The notes under the pieces were generated by a model, which saw only the letters and a list, made by a program, of their open reading frames with translations, had not been told where the DNA came from and searched no databases. This document shows, piece after piece, positions 12,590-23,960 of a stretch of 64,000 nucleotides of DNA. The DNA comes from Enoplolaimus lenunculus. Taxonomy: Eukaryota; Nematoda; Enoplea; Enoplida; Thoracostomopsidae. The number at the start of each line of letters is the position of its first letter. Position 1 is the first letter of the stretch. Location: the NCBI GenBank assembly GCA_030248215.1, contig JASANG010003296.1, positions 62,001 through 126,000 of the forward strand, written 5' to 3'. The translations under genes were made by a program, and so were the position numbers.

Positions 12590-13130
12590 TAGTACGAATT
12601 ATTGTCCTTCAGATACATGAACGTGTCCCGCAAACCGTTGCTTGACCAGTGTTGTGCACTCGGACAAAATCAAGAACTCGCGCAACGATCTCATACAAGA
12701 ACTCGTGCTATCGTGCTCGTTTTACACTGATGATCGCATTAGTTATTTATTTACTTGCGCAGCAAAACAGCGATGCTCACGTGAACGCACTCACGTAACC
12801 GCATTACTTATCTCGGAAAAACGCAAAGCCATGTTACAACTGTTACTTAAAGAAACAACAAATAACGTATATATACAACGTGTAACAGTGATGCAAACAC
12901 AAATTGCAAAGCTGAACTGTTACCTATAAACGAACCAAACTGCAGGGCAAAATAAACTCAAATACGGTGGTAAAAAATGGTTTAGCGACAAGAATGATGT
13001 TTAAAATTTAAACGTATATGGAAAAATCGTTGCAACATAAATAACAGCTATTGCGAGTCTGCAGACCTTTTTTAAGTCTTAAAGTAAAACCAAATGGTGC
13101 TGTACAGCCCTTAATTCTACCTTAAGCCGG
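12590..13130. other. Unassigned stretch
   Basis: Contains CAGTGTTGTGCACTCG near 12648, which resembles a hAT-type terminal sequence, and GAACTCG repeats. The open frame at 12642-12929 has no signal or family match and I do not call it a gene. Confidence 0.3.
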
Positions 13131-13153
13131 CAATTCTATTGATTTTAGCAAAT

Positions 13154-13417
13154 ATGAGAGAAACTGAGGTTATATTTTGGATTTTATGTTTTATTTCATT
13201 AATTGTGTTACACTTAAACGCCGATGAGCTACGGATGACCTGGTTTGATTGCAAAGCAAAAATTATAAATAATTTTGTGTTTCAAATTTGCGCAAAAGCT
13301 AGCTATGTTATTTATTGTCAAATCGTTGCAAATAAACGACGAAACGTCAGTGATAATTTTCATTGTTTGAGAGAAAATGTAATAAGAAATATGCATGACA
13401 ACGTAATAATGAAATAG
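13154..13417 (+). CDS. Possible small secreted cysteine-bearing protein, 87 aa
   Basis: A single open frame begins at an ATG five bases after a TTTTAG that could be an acceptor. It opens with a convincing signal-peptide core (VIFWILCFISLIVLHL, residues 6-21). The remaining 66 or so residues hold four cysteines in contexts WFDCKA, QICAK, YCQI and HCLRE, are basic (VANKRRN) and AT-rich in codon use. I recognise no family. It lies between the two FN3-like genes and beside a fossil integrase element. The first codon choice drops the upstream TTG-initiated extension. It could be a chance frame in AT-rich DNA; the signal-like start is the only strong argument for a gene. Confidence 0.35.
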   Translation: MRETEVIFWILCFISLIVLHLNADELRMTWFDCKAKIINNFVFQICAKASYVIYCQIVANKRRNVSDNFHCLRENVIRNMHDNVIMK

Positions 13418-13559
13418 AATTAAGATTTGTGCGTTGAAAGAAAATGAAAACGTATGTTTAAGCTCATAATTCACTTAAGGAGATTTATTGAAATCAAATC
13501 GAACCTTTTAAACTCTTTGAATTGCTTTATTCAATGTATCGCTAGAAATAACCGTATGT

Positions 13560-13690
13560 ATGGATCAGGGGCGGAACGTTTTTCTGTGCGACTGCGAGAG
13601 AATAAGCGTTTAAGCTTTAGACTAATTTCGTGCTTAGGTTAAGGTATAAGCTCATTCTTACGTTTATGCATAGGCTTAGGGTTGCGCTAC
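13560..13690 (+). mobile_element. Family A fragment, cut by GACG-rich repeat
   Basis: GGATCAGGGGCGGAACGTTT and the standard GCTTTAGACTAA lead-in, then GCTTAGG units, broken off where the GC-rich repeat (13690-13800) begins. Confidence 0.55.
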
Positions 13691-13863
13691 GCTCGCCGCC
13701 TGACGCCGAACGCCACCGCACGCTGCCAGACGCCAGCACACTTCACGGTGTTAATTTAGCAGCACCCCACCGTGCGCCGCCAAATGCGAGTGTACTATAT
13801 TGTAACGCATGTATACTATGTACATAATGAATACATGATATATTTACATGCTTTTATATTGTT

Positions 13864-15029
13864 CTTTTTTCATGCTTTAGTTACAAAATCGTTATGGTCT
13901 TCATTCAAGTGATCTAGGTAAATAACTTTGTCGGTTTTTGTTTGTCCCCCAATTAGAGTGGGTTTGAATGATAGCCATCTTTTCTTGTTTTCGGCAGATC
14001 CAACACTGGAGAAAATTTTAATTTCAGTCGAAAGCAAATGAGCTGCTGCTAAAATTTCGCAGTCTGCAGCCCAAATTTCATTATCATTCATACCCGAGTC
14101 GTCCAAATATGTTTGAATATTGTCACCGTAATTGTTGCTTAAAGAGACATTTACCTTAGTTGTCTTGTATTGAACGACTACATTTCTGACTATATTATGA
14201 AGAGTTTCGTCCCCAAACACTGCGTAACTGATTGCTCTGAAAAAGCAGTTACCGTCCCCAATTGTATATTTAACCGAGCGTTAATTTTTTGAGTTGCACT
14301 CATTTTTAACATTTTGACGACAAATTGTCCAAAAAGTTTGCTTGATTCCGCTTGCCAGTTTTTATCTATTGGTATAAAATTCCCGTCTGTTCTATTACTA
14401 ATTTCTTTGGTGACTTGACAGTCATCAATTGTTGAATTATGTCTTAAAAACCGTTTTAAAAGGTGAGTCGAATAATTTTTTGCCAATGGATCGCCTGACA
14501 TATTGAACAGTTGAACTCGATTTTTTGGATGATAAGCTGAAAAAACACGGTTTTCAATTTTTTAATTCGGTGATTTCATCCAAAATAGAATTCACAAATT
14601 CACGTTTTGATCAGAGGAAAGCACCTGTGGAAATCCACGAGCAAGAAAAATCTCATAGATAGCTTTACTATGAAGTGCCACAGCTTCTGGCCATTTTGAC
14701 AACAAGTCGACTAGAGTCAAAATATAGGAGTGTCCATCAACACTGGCGGGCATCTGAACTATGTCAACTTCGACGTGGTGCCAAACGGCGCTGGCTGAAA
14801 TTGGATGCAAAGGTGCATCTGTTTTGTCAAATCCCCGCGGGTTCATCTTCTGACAAGTCTCGCAGGATCGCACATAATCACGAATACTGTCTTGCATCAC
14901 GTTCCAAAAATGCGTTTCCTGTAAAACATGATAAGTTCTATCCCTACCAAGATGAGCCCGATCATCATGAAACTGATGAAGAATCGCTACTCTTTCGTTT
15001 TCTGGGACATAAACCTTGAATTTTCCCAA
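13864..15029 (-). mobile_element. Fossil integrase/OTU-protease element (Ty3-type integrase, LTR or Ginger-like), broken
   Basis: Right part (14592-15029, -): an integrase zinc-binding region of HHCC type (H..H.H around HQFHDDRAHLG, then CETCQK) followed by the beginning of an integrase core (VEVDIVQM..., LTLVDLLSKWPEAVAL). Left part (13870-14501, -): an OTU-type cysteine protease region, recognised by IWAADCEILAAAHLLSTEI and the terminal IYLDHLNEDHNDFV. Family knowledge: Ty3-like integrases occur in LTR elements and in Ginger DNA transposons, and some Ginger elements also carry an OTU protease, so Ginger-like is my first guess and a Ty3 relative the second. The copy is partial and broken in several places. 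I found no terminal repeats. It looks old. Confidence 0.7.
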
Positions 15030-16780
15030 GTGTTATATGAAGGACTTGCCTAAAAGAGGTAATTATCTACAGATAGCAGGCTGTAAACGGATAGTGAAAA
15101 TGATGGAAACGAATAGTGATCAAAATAACGGAAACTAAAACGGAAAACAGATAGTTAAGTAAAAAAAAAGTTTAATGCTAATATTTCTCGAATTTCATAC
15201 CAAAAAATAACGTGATTTGTACAATACATTTATTTGACATATATACCGTTTTCGTATTTAAATCGTCTGGCACGGAACGAATTTTTCGTTTGACCACTTT
15301 GAGATTTTCACCTCGAAGGTTTGAACAAACTGGATAAATTATGATTTTGAATAATTGCACGCCATTTCATCTGTGACCTTGAATTTGTGTGCCATGTTTG
15401 AATATGAATAAAAGTTTGACACTTAACGAAAACGTGTTATATTAGAAATACACTAAATTGGTCTCGTATAATTTTGTTAACACTTTGGGTTATTGTATTA
15501 TAAAAACGAAAATATTCTAATTGATTAGACCAAAAGCATTCGAGTATAAAACGTCCAAATTTGAATTTTTTTAACATCAACACGAAAAAAGCAGTACCAT
15601 TTTTTAACATTTTTGCAAACCACTTTAAAACATTCAGGTCGACGTTTTAAAATTCACTAGCTATATTAAATCAGGTCCACAACTTGTGCAGTGTGCCTGC
15701 TGAATTATTAAACTTTAAGCTTTATATAATCATATTCAGTTGTCTGATGCACACCAAACGCATTTTTATTGCATTGAATTGTAGCAACTTTACAATATCT
15801 GAATGATAATGATATGTTGATTTTCATTTAAACCCAAGCGCATTTCCCTGGTATGTATCAAGTTGGATTATTCCGGGGGGAAAATGCACCTAGGTGGATT
15901 TTTCCGGGTGGAAAATTGCACCTAGGTGGATTTTTCCGGGAAAAATGGACGGGGGAAAAGTCACCTGTGACACCGGCATCCCGCACTGTAACGCATGGTG
16001 ACGGACGTCGCCGGACGTCGTCAAAAGTATACCGGTCCCCTATGCACCGATTCATTTAATCTAATTTTAACTTGAGCTAATTGGACTTGTATGCCGAAGC
16101 AATTAACTTTGTTACATTGAGATACAATTGCTGGAAGCCCAAGTGTTGCGCCTTTGAATACTGTTTACAAAATGTATAGCTTAGGGAAGTTTAATACTAA
16201 ATATGAGACACAGATTTAGTCAAATTGGAACAGATCGTCATAGCTAATCATTATAAGCTTATCATTCTCGGTAATTTTTTTCTGTTATTTTCCAGAAGGA
16301 CACGAAATGGTATTTGCGTAGGCGTGCTCGACTGTAAACTTGGCAAAGACAAATTTGTGCACCTAATCGTTGAGCTGAGAGCTGGTTTATTTTTGCAAAC
16401 GTCGGAGTTTATAAAAATCGCTCAAACTTCGCTGCTCAGAAGGCTTAAGGGAGCTTGCAACCTTTTTTAGGTTTAACTCTTCTATACAGTGTTAATAATG
16501 ACATAGCTAATTTAAGTGCACATTTGAAATGCTACGATATTTGACATATTTGTAAGGTTTGGTTTCAGTTGCTTTGTCGAGGCAGAGTTTTCGAAAGCTT
16601 GTTGTTTGCAATTTTTACCTGGTACGCTAATTTTAACTTACGTAATTGAAAAATGTATAATACAGACTAATTCAAAATTTTTTCATTAACCCTTTCTCAT
16701 AGAACGATTTGCTAATTTGAATCAAACCAATGCCACTTGATGTGGCATTTTAAACAGGTCTCTATTTACTGGTTCGAAAG
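15030..16780. other. Gene-free stretch
   Basis: AT-rich sequence without recognisable exons. At 15868-15950 a unit of about 33 bp containing GCACCTAGGTGGATTTTTCC occurs in tandem, followed by GACGGACG-type sequence (15970-16050). TTAACCCTTTCTCAT at 16683 looks like a lone piggyBac-like end. Confidence 0.4.
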
Positions 16781-16787
16781 TTATTAA

Positions 16788-16972
16788 CCACCTTCTTACA
16801 TGAATATTTTCAATTTCATATGAGATGCACTTTCAAGGTAAGATTCAATCCCTAGTTTCTCAGGTGTGAGGCGTTTACGATGACCACTCAGCTATAGGAG
16901 CTTGACGCTTGAGCCCGAAGGAGCTCTCATGTCTTGTAGAGATTTCGCACTGCACATATATTTTAGAAATTT
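16788..16972. mobile_element. Family D (TTAA) MITE, diverged copy
   Basis: Preceded by TTAA (16784-16787), then CCACCTTCTTACATGAATAT; the interior has the tRNA-like CCACTCAGCTATAGGAGCTT on the + strand. It ends at a family A insertion starting 16974. Confidence 0.6.
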
Positions 16973-16973
16973 T

Positions 16974-17146
16974 GGCCAATGTTACTTTAAGGGGCGTAAC
17001 AGTTGATTAAGCGTATTCGTAGCATAAGCCTGAGCCTAAGCGTTACATCAATGTGTTCCTAAGCATAAGCCTTAAGCTTAAGCAAAAAAGTAATCTAGAA
17101 TCTAACCCTACTTTTTTATAGGACGCCCCTAAAAGTAACATGGGCC
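16974..17146 (-). mobile_element. Telomere-motif MITE (family A)
   Basis: GGCCAATGTTACTTTAAGGG..AAAAGTAACATGGGCC, with CCTAAG interior. Flanks GAAATTTT and GAACTGTT match at 6 of 8. Confidence 0.75.
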
Positions 17147-17149
17147 GAA

Positions 17150-18148
17150 CTGTTAAACACTACTCACAGCGTCTGTGTTGCTCATTACTTGTATTTAGTT
17201 GCTTATAGTATACTCTATGAGTTCAAGGATTAAAACTACATCAGTATAGATTATTTTGAATTTTTTTCAGTTTAGCCCAAATATATGCGTGCACTAAGCG
17301 CAGGGAAAACACGCTCCGTATATCGGTTCACGCTTAAGCACAGGCTTAGATTCACGTTTAAAAATATTAACTCCGGAGGTGGAATTGACCCGAAAAATTG
17401 CAATCGAACAGGCTTAACACGGTTTTTTCAACGTATACAGAGATATTAAAACGTAAAGATTTAAAATATAAAAATTACGTTATTTTACCCGAAAAAAAGA
17501 TTTATTAAACGCATTTCGCATGTTCCTGATCTTTTCAACGTTTAACCTGGATTAAAATTATAACTGAGTCGTTTGAAACCAATTTAATATCCATCTTGGC
17601 GCATCATTGACGTAAACGGCTTGACCAGAAATAGACGGTTAGGTATGGCGGCATGAGTCATCATTAATGGTGATTGCCAGGCAATGATTCTTTGTTGAGT
17701 GCGGTCAATAGACGCGTTGTTTAGCTGTTTTTGATGTTCGGGTAGTTTCAGCGGAATAATGGCTTGTAATTACCATCAGAACCCATACTTATTAGTGAAT
17801 CTATGTAAGCACCCATTTATTGTTTAGTTGGTGATAGGCCTTGTAATCTTAGCGAATGGTGGATTTTCAAAGTTGACGCATTTGTTGCGATTTTTACAAT
17901 ACTCGTGAGCAGAGTCTCAGATCGACAGCAACAGCTGGAGTTCACTAGTTTGAAAACCTATTACTAACTGATAATTGCCGCATTCATTTGTGAATATGGC
18001 TTCAAATATGACGTTTCGTGCTGGTAAAATCTGAAATAGCAGCAAGTGTTTGAGGGTACTGGTAGTATAATAGTTCAAAAGATTATTTAAAAATCGAGAA
18101 TCTTAAATTTTACTAGTAATTTTGTTAAATAAGCGACATAAAAAACTG
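17150..18148. other. Gene-free stretch
   Basis: Decayed family L pieces near 17790-18000 (TTAGTTGGTGATAGG; GAAAACCTATTACTAACTG). Nothing else recognised. Confidence 0.35.
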
Positions 18149-18364
18149 GGCCCATGTATAGAACTGGGCCGGAACTGCAGTACAAGCGTATTTATAAGCC
18201 TAAGCCTAAACCTAAGAATGAGTCTAAGCGTAAGGATGAGTTTATTCCTAAGTCTAAGTCTAAGCCTAAGCCTTAGCCTAAGCAAAAAAACTTAGTCTAA
18301 AGCATAAGCTGACTGTATTACAGCCCCACAGGAAAATGTTGCAGCCCTGTTCTATACATGGGCC
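18149..18364 (-). mobile_element. Telomere-motif MITE (family A)
   Basis: GGCCCATGTATAGAACTGGG to CCTGTTCTATACATGGGCC... ends, long CCTAAG interior. Flanks AAAAACTG and AAAATCTG match at 7 of 8. Confidence 0.85.
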
Positions 18365-18605
18365 AAAATCTGAATATATGCAATTACGTTCGAGACAACA
18401 CATGAAGTTTCTACTGTCAGCGTTCAAATATATACATTCAATATGCATAAATTTTGAACGGTTTTCATTTCACGAATAAAATTAGAAACCTGGACACCCC
18501 TTAAAGTAACATGGGCCAATATTTCAATAAATTAACCTACGAACGAATGTGGATAATGGTTTTGATTCGTTTCGCGAGAATATGTTCTGTATACTTCATC
18601 CCAAA

Positions 18606-18810
18606 TCGAGTTTCAACGAAGGGCGGGTTGAAAATAAATAACAGTCCGTAACCGAATAACAGGGTGTAGCCTCTGGACAGGCAAAATAAATGTCAGTCCC
18701 CTTCTTATTCGGGTCACTACACTAAGCGGATGGAGGTCTGAGCCACTGTATTGAATATGGCCGTTACAGTAGCATAAGAATGTTCCTAAGCCCAAGCAAC
18801 AGAATACCAA
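18606..18810. repeat. Family J right half followed by family A fragment
   Basis: 18606-18736 matches 37940-38050 (AAATAAATAACAGTCCGTAA..CTTCTTATTCGGGTCACTAC). 18752-18810 is a family A left half (GGCCGTTACAGTAGCATAAG). Confidence 0.55.
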
Positions 18811-19513
18811 TATATATACTTTTACTATACAGTGTTCAGCCTTAACTATCATCCGCGTTTAGTCTTTTTAACGTTCCGACAACTTCACAAATGGTTTAAG
18901 TTTGAAAATTAAAACAATTTTCTGTTATTTTTCAATTTATCATTTTTTACACTCTGAGCCACACCGGCGTTGTTTTGTTTCGCGTTTGAAAGTTTGAATG
19001 TTTCAATTTCCGGCGGAAATCAACTAAAAACTAAGAAATAAAATAGGTTGGTTTGCTCAAAAATAGCATGCGAAATGTAGCCATGTTACACGCAGCATAT
19101 ATCATACATCTGTTGCTTGTGGTGAAAAGTGTAACGACACGAGAGAAGACTCAAACTTTAGCGCAGTGATCGGGTTGTTTTTGAAGTTTTCGTTCTGACG
19201 TTTACCTCACAATTTTGTAACAAATTTAGAAAAAATGTCAATAAAAGAGTAAAATGTGGTTTAACGTTAATGAAGCTGGTTTCCTTACGACATAAGCAAC
19301 CGTGTTTTCTTTCATCAAGAATATACTTAAGAGATATTGTTTGCCGCAGGAATAATTCTTAAAAGTCAACAAAATACAATAAACTTTTACATGATGTTCA
19401 GGTTAAATATATTCTGGACATACAAAATACTGAATGAACTCGCGTTTGCTGGCCAGAAATTTTAAATTTTCTTATTTTGAATATTTAGAATCCAGAGCCT
19501 ATTGACTAAAACA

Positions 19514-20865
19514 ATGATGTATCTTAGTTGGATGCGCATCACTTTTGCTTTTCTATTTGTTTTGATGTTTAAAACGCAAGAAATCAATGCAAACAGTCAA
19601 ATGCCCAAAGTGTTTGTTGACGTTAATCCGGTAGAAATTATTGATCCGGCGAAAAATGGTTAGTTTTCAACTCATTAAATCATTGAACTTTGCATATTTT
19701 CTCCAGACATGGAACCTACGGTGCGAAGGCAGGTTTGAATGAAAAATTCATTAAACTTTATCTAAATTTTGAAATATATTTCAATTTTTATGTCTAAAAC
19801 GCCCGATATATAATTTCTTTATACCTAAATTTCAAATAAGCCAATGAAGTGTCAGCCATTACACATTGTCATTCTGTCTTAAGACTTAATATTAGTTGTT
19901 TCTAGGAGATTACTTCTGTGCTGTGCCGAACGTGGCACTACCAAAATGTAAGATAATCGGCTCAAGGATTTAAGCGTTCAACTTCCAAAAATTTTCCATC
20001 TAAATTGTAACGTTTACGTTTCACACGGACGTTAATTAGTAAACTCTTAGTTTCAAAATGGATACAACATTAAAATTTTTCAGGTTTTCAAATCATATTT
20101 GATTCAAAATTCGCCGAAGACTATCTTAACTTTCGGAGTATCGTTGTTGTGTTTGTCTCTGCAATACCCCTCAATCGAAAACTGCCTTCTGTTTACCAAA
20201 CCCTCCACAAACAAGACCTCGTCCCTGATATGAGCGCACGTATCACTGGGCTGTCACCTGAAACTTGGTACGTAATTTGTGTTGAATTTGAAACTGCGGC
20301 AATTTACGCTGATCGCGATAATACAAGCACTGCCTGCCGTACGGTCCGGACCCTGGATAATTTTGGCCGAAACGCCGCATCTCCTGTGGACCACATCCAA
20401 CTTACTGGCGTAGGCTCTGATTTCTTACAATTTAAACTAAGCCTCAATTGTATTAAAGGTGGAACTGCAACATTAACAGCATATTTAGAACTGGAATCGT
20501 GTCCAACTCAACAGTTTGTCGTTGGTTCAACGCAGAAAAAGCCAACGAATTTACAATTAAAATTTGACGAACTGCAACCAGCGCATGATTACGGAAGAAT
20601 CTGTTTTATTTATCAACCAATTCTTGAAACGTTTACAATGCTTGGAAGAGATATTCACGCTGATGTTCATGAATGCCGGTTGGGGCAACTGAAGACAAAA
20701 GAGCACGGACAATTTGAATGGGACAAGCAGAATCCAGGAGCACTCAATAGTGAATCGTTATATTTGAATGGTTTAGATGTTGGATTTTCGAAAAGAAACG
20801 TCGACTTTCGACAGGGTAAACCCAGTAGATCGAATGCCAGTAAGAATGCAGTAAGCTTAACCTGA
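19514..20865 (+). CDS. Secreted protein with two FN3-like modules (gene 2, paralogue of gene 1)
   Basis: Exons 19514-19658 and 20084-20865 join across a 425-bp phase-1 intron (donor G|GTTAGT, acceptor TTTTTCAG) to give 308 residues. The start is a double ATG; the first is used here, followed by the hydrophobic signal MRITFAFLFVLMF. The body carries LSPETWYVICVEF, CRTVRTLDNFGR, a second module ending FDELQPAHDYGRICFIYQP, and the shared MLGR.IHA..HEC.LG..KT..G.F.W block. Orientation is divergent from gene 1, with about 8.4 kb between the starts. Unlike gene 1 it stops (TGA, 20863-20865) before any hydrophobic tail, but the same frame after the TGA encodes a hydrophobic stretch (VKLLVILGTARFGVYL) up to a TAG at 20953. 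A GT donor at 20816 is an alternative exit. The C terminus is therefore uncertain, the rest secure. Confidence 0.82.
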
Positions 20866-21122
20866 GTGAAGTTGTTGGTTATTCTCGGAACTGCCCGTTT
20901 TGGCGTGTACTTGTCGAAGGAACAATTTTATGGTTCGGTTTACAAAGTGCTCTAGTCTCCACTACTCACAAAAAAGTATTTTTGAATTTGACCTAAAATT
21001 CAAACATGTCACATCGCTAACTGGTGGTAGATGCTGCACACAGATGAGAATATGGGTCAATGCGATATTCGGATCTTGTGGGCGCTAGAAGCACCTATAT
21101 AGAATTATGCTATCAACAGTCG

Positions 21123-21312
21123 GGCCCATGTTACTTAAACAGGCGTCCAGGTTTCCGGTTGGTCTGGAAAACAGGTGGGTTCATAAATGAGTAGGTTTAG
21201 ATTCTAGATTACATTTTTTGCTTAGGCTTAGGCTTAGGAACACAGTTTTGCAACGCTTAGGCTTGTCAAATACGCTTAATCTACTGTTATGCCCATTAAA
21301 GTAACATTGGCC
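21123..21312 (+). mobile_element. Telomere-motif MITE (family A) with exact 8-bp duplication
   Basis: GGCCCATGTTACTTAAACAG..AAAGTAACATTGGCC; AACAGTCG on both sides (21115-21122, 21313-21320). Interior GCTTAGGCTTAGG. Confidence 0.92.
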
Positions 21313-21487
21313 AACAGTCGTGTAATGAAATCTAACAAAATTTAGGTTTAAGATACAACTTAAAACTGTTATTACACGTTTTAATAAAATTTAGTATTTT
21401 ATGTTTATATTCAGTAGATTAATGCATTCTGCTTGTGATTTATACATTGCACCACAGTTCTATTTGAAAAAATTTCGCCCTAGTATA

Positions 21488-21995
21488 AGCATATTCCTAA
21501 GCATAAGTTTAAGCGTACCTAAAGCTTAAAGCCTAAGCCTAATAATAATAGCTTAAAGTTGAACCTAATACTCCATAGCAGTAGTCCCGCGGAAAAACAA
21601 TCATGCGTAAAGTCGACAAACGGTTGAGCGAAGTCTCGGTTGAATTTTAAAAAGTTTAAATTTACTAAAAATCTAAGTAGAGTAGTTTACTGAATAAGTC
21701 AACGGCTGAAAAATTTCAAAGGAATGTGGCATCGTATCCGTTTTGTAGTCAGTCTTTCAAATCTAAAACATTCACCGATGCTCAATCTTAAACCAAACGG
21801 CACGGGTCTAAGTTTAATCTAGCAGCTGCTACTTAAGCGTATTCCTAAGCCTAAGATTAAGCTTAAGCGTTGCAAAAATATGTTCCTAAGCCTAAGCCTA
21901 AGCCTAAGCCTAAGCAAAAAATGTAATCTAAAATCGAAAACTACTCTTTTATAGACCCACCAGAAACCGGGACGTCCCTTAAAGTAACATGGGCC
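21488..21995 (-). mobile_element. Two family A fragments
   Basis: 21488-21600 holds interior and right-lead sequence of one copy. 21825-21995 holds a second with CCTAAGCCTAAGCC and an intact right end AAAGTAACATGGGCC. Confidence 0.6.
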
Positions 21996-22117
21996 ACGAG
22001 GGGCCTGAGGGGTTTTACGAAAAATAGGCATTTTAGTAATCAACAGAGCACGAGGTCAGTAGATTATTTTCCATGTATCAGTCGTCACACAGATAAAAGT
22101 GGTGAAATTTTTATAAA

Positions 22118-22250
22118 AGTTGCTAGTAGCCAGATCATGGAGGGCGAAAATTATATCAGGGGGGTGGCATACAAGGGTTTTCCATTACTTGCAAGCAAAG
22201 TTGAAAAAGTTGCAGGGCGGCAAATCTGGCCTCTGTCTGGTTACGGAGCA
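22118..22250. mobile_element. Family B MITE, short copy
   Basis: TAGTAGCCAGATCATGG at the left, GGCATACAAGGGTTTTCC inside and CTGGTTACGG at the right. AGTTGCT occurs on both sides. Confidence 0.5.
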
Positions 22251-22359
22251 GTTGCTTGAACTATTTTAGATGATGGTATTGCGCATAGATTGCATCTTGG
22301 GTCATAGCTCTTGGCTCAAAACTACGCTAATTTATGTATATCCAATTTGTACCGTTATC

Positions 22360-23169
22360 TGGGCCCGCAGCCAAAGACGGGCCAATGGCAGGGTTCCAGG
22401 GCTCACTCTGGGAATAAGTTTGCCCCATAGAAAATTTTCAACTTTGCTTGTAAGTCATCAAATACCCTTGCATGCTCCTTTTGACAAAAATTTGGGTCTT
22501 TTCGGCTATATATTCCGCCAGCCGGCTTTTGGCCGAAAAAGGTTGCATTTTGAAAATTTTTACATATTTGAGCTTCTTATGACCTAGCCAGATCATTCCA
22601 CGCTTAAACTTGAATTTTTGGAAAATTCAATTTTTAATGCTCAAGGTCCCCCCGTTGAGCCGAAAACATTTTTTGACAATAACCTTGACAAATTATATAC
22701 CATTCGACGCAGCTTGCGGAGTTGAGTCGAATGGTGTTAAGTTTTCTGCAATCAGACGTCTTATTAATACGTTATGACTAAGTAACTGATTTGGCGCGCC
22801 GCCAACGATTTGGGACACGAGCCACCGCCAAATCAGTTATTTGACCATACCGCGTTAACCAGGCGTCTGATTGCAAAAAATTTAACGCCATCCGCCTCAC
22901 CTCTGCAAGTTGCGTCGAATGGTATATAATTTGGTATTGACAAATTTTATTTGGTCCCAATGGGGGACCTAGAGACCTTAAAAATCGAATTTTTCAGAAA
23001 TTCAGATTTAAGCATGCAATGATCGGGAAAGGCATTGAAAAGCTCAAATATCCAAAAATTTTCAAAATCCAGCCTTTTTTGGGCAAATACCGGCTGGCGC
23101 AATAATCGAAATGACCCAAAAGTTTAGTCGCCCCCCCCCCACTAGCAAGGTGAGATGGCTACAGGCCTA
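22360..23169. mobile_element. Family B MITE interrupted by a family C foldback
   Basis: Outer ends GGGCCCGCAGCCAA and TGGCTACAGGCC; flanks CCGTTATC (22352-22359) and TCGTTATC (23170-23177) match at 7 of 8. The two halves (22360-22493, 23118-23169) are separated by the family C element. Confidence 0.82.
22494..23117. mobile_element. Family C long foldback element
   Basis: Two arms of about 300 bp face each other: GGGTCTTTTCGGCTATATAT at the left against TAATCGAAATGACCC at the right, and paired inner blocks such as TATACCATTCGACGCAGCTT with TTGCGTCGAATGGTATATAA. Flanks AAAAATTT and AAAAGTTT match at 7 of 8. Related pieces lie at 56276-56724 and 61594-61812. There is no coding capacity. Confidence 0.85.
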
Positions 23170-23234
23170 TCGTTATCTTTCGACACACTGCTTAACACAC
23201 GAGAGCACTCCACCCTTTATGTGTATTTAATATT

Positions 23235-23960
23235 TTGATTGAGCTAAAATACGCTGAAAACACTGTTTATTTTATTGTTTTGTATTATATTTTCTTGCGT
23301 TTTTTTCTCGTAATTTCTATTATTGTATGCTTTACGGTGTTTTTTGCTTGTTGTTTGTTAAGTTTTTTTGTTGCTGCCTACGACAAATACGCTGGCTTCC
23401 AGTATGTTGTTATTTTGTACAGCTTTCCGATAAATTATGTTTGATTTCAATGTTATTTTTTCGTTTAATCGCTGTCAATATTTGCATTTTTGGAATACCA
23501 TCACGCCTGTCGCCAGCTTACCTTGTTTAGGGGGGGGGGGGCTAAACATTTTTCAAAAGGCAGAAAAACGTCCCAACCCTGGTCTTTACATGGTCCACAT
23601 ATTGTAATAAAGTTACGTCGAATCGCAAGCCTAAGCAAAACATTAGTTTAACGCTTAAGCTTTCTCTATTTCTGGTCGGCAGTAAATCGTTCCGCCCCTG
23701 ATCTTTACATGGTCCAGATATTGTAATGAAAATTACGTCAAACTGCTCACTGTACTTCGCGTTCGCAGCCTTTTTCAACATCGAGTGTTTCATATTAAAA
23801 CTTGTGCGTCCGCCGCAGCTTTAAACGTTTTCAATAGAATTAAGCCTTACTTTTGAAAAAAGACCTGGATCCGCCCTTATAATCTGTCTTAAGCCTAAAA
23901 CAAAGCGCTGTCAACTTCACTTTTGTGTACAAAAATTTATCTATTTTAGTTGTTGTGTAC
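23235..23960. other. Gene-free stretch with family A pieces
   Basis: T-rich sequence to 23520, a G-run at 23530-23540, then two family A right ends at 23555-23590 and 23604-23716. Each is followed by a version of A(C/G)ATATTGTAAT, so the second unit appears flanked by ACATATTG/AGATATTG. Confidence 0.45.

Noticed and set aside
12642-12929. 95-codon frame as a gene
   Set aside because: No ATG-linked signal, domain or splice context, and it starts in hAT-end-like sequence.
18103-18285. Open frames made of LRLRLR or KPKPKP repeats
   Set aside because: They are translations of the TTAGGC/CCTAAG arrays, as also near 21819, 40016, 61052.
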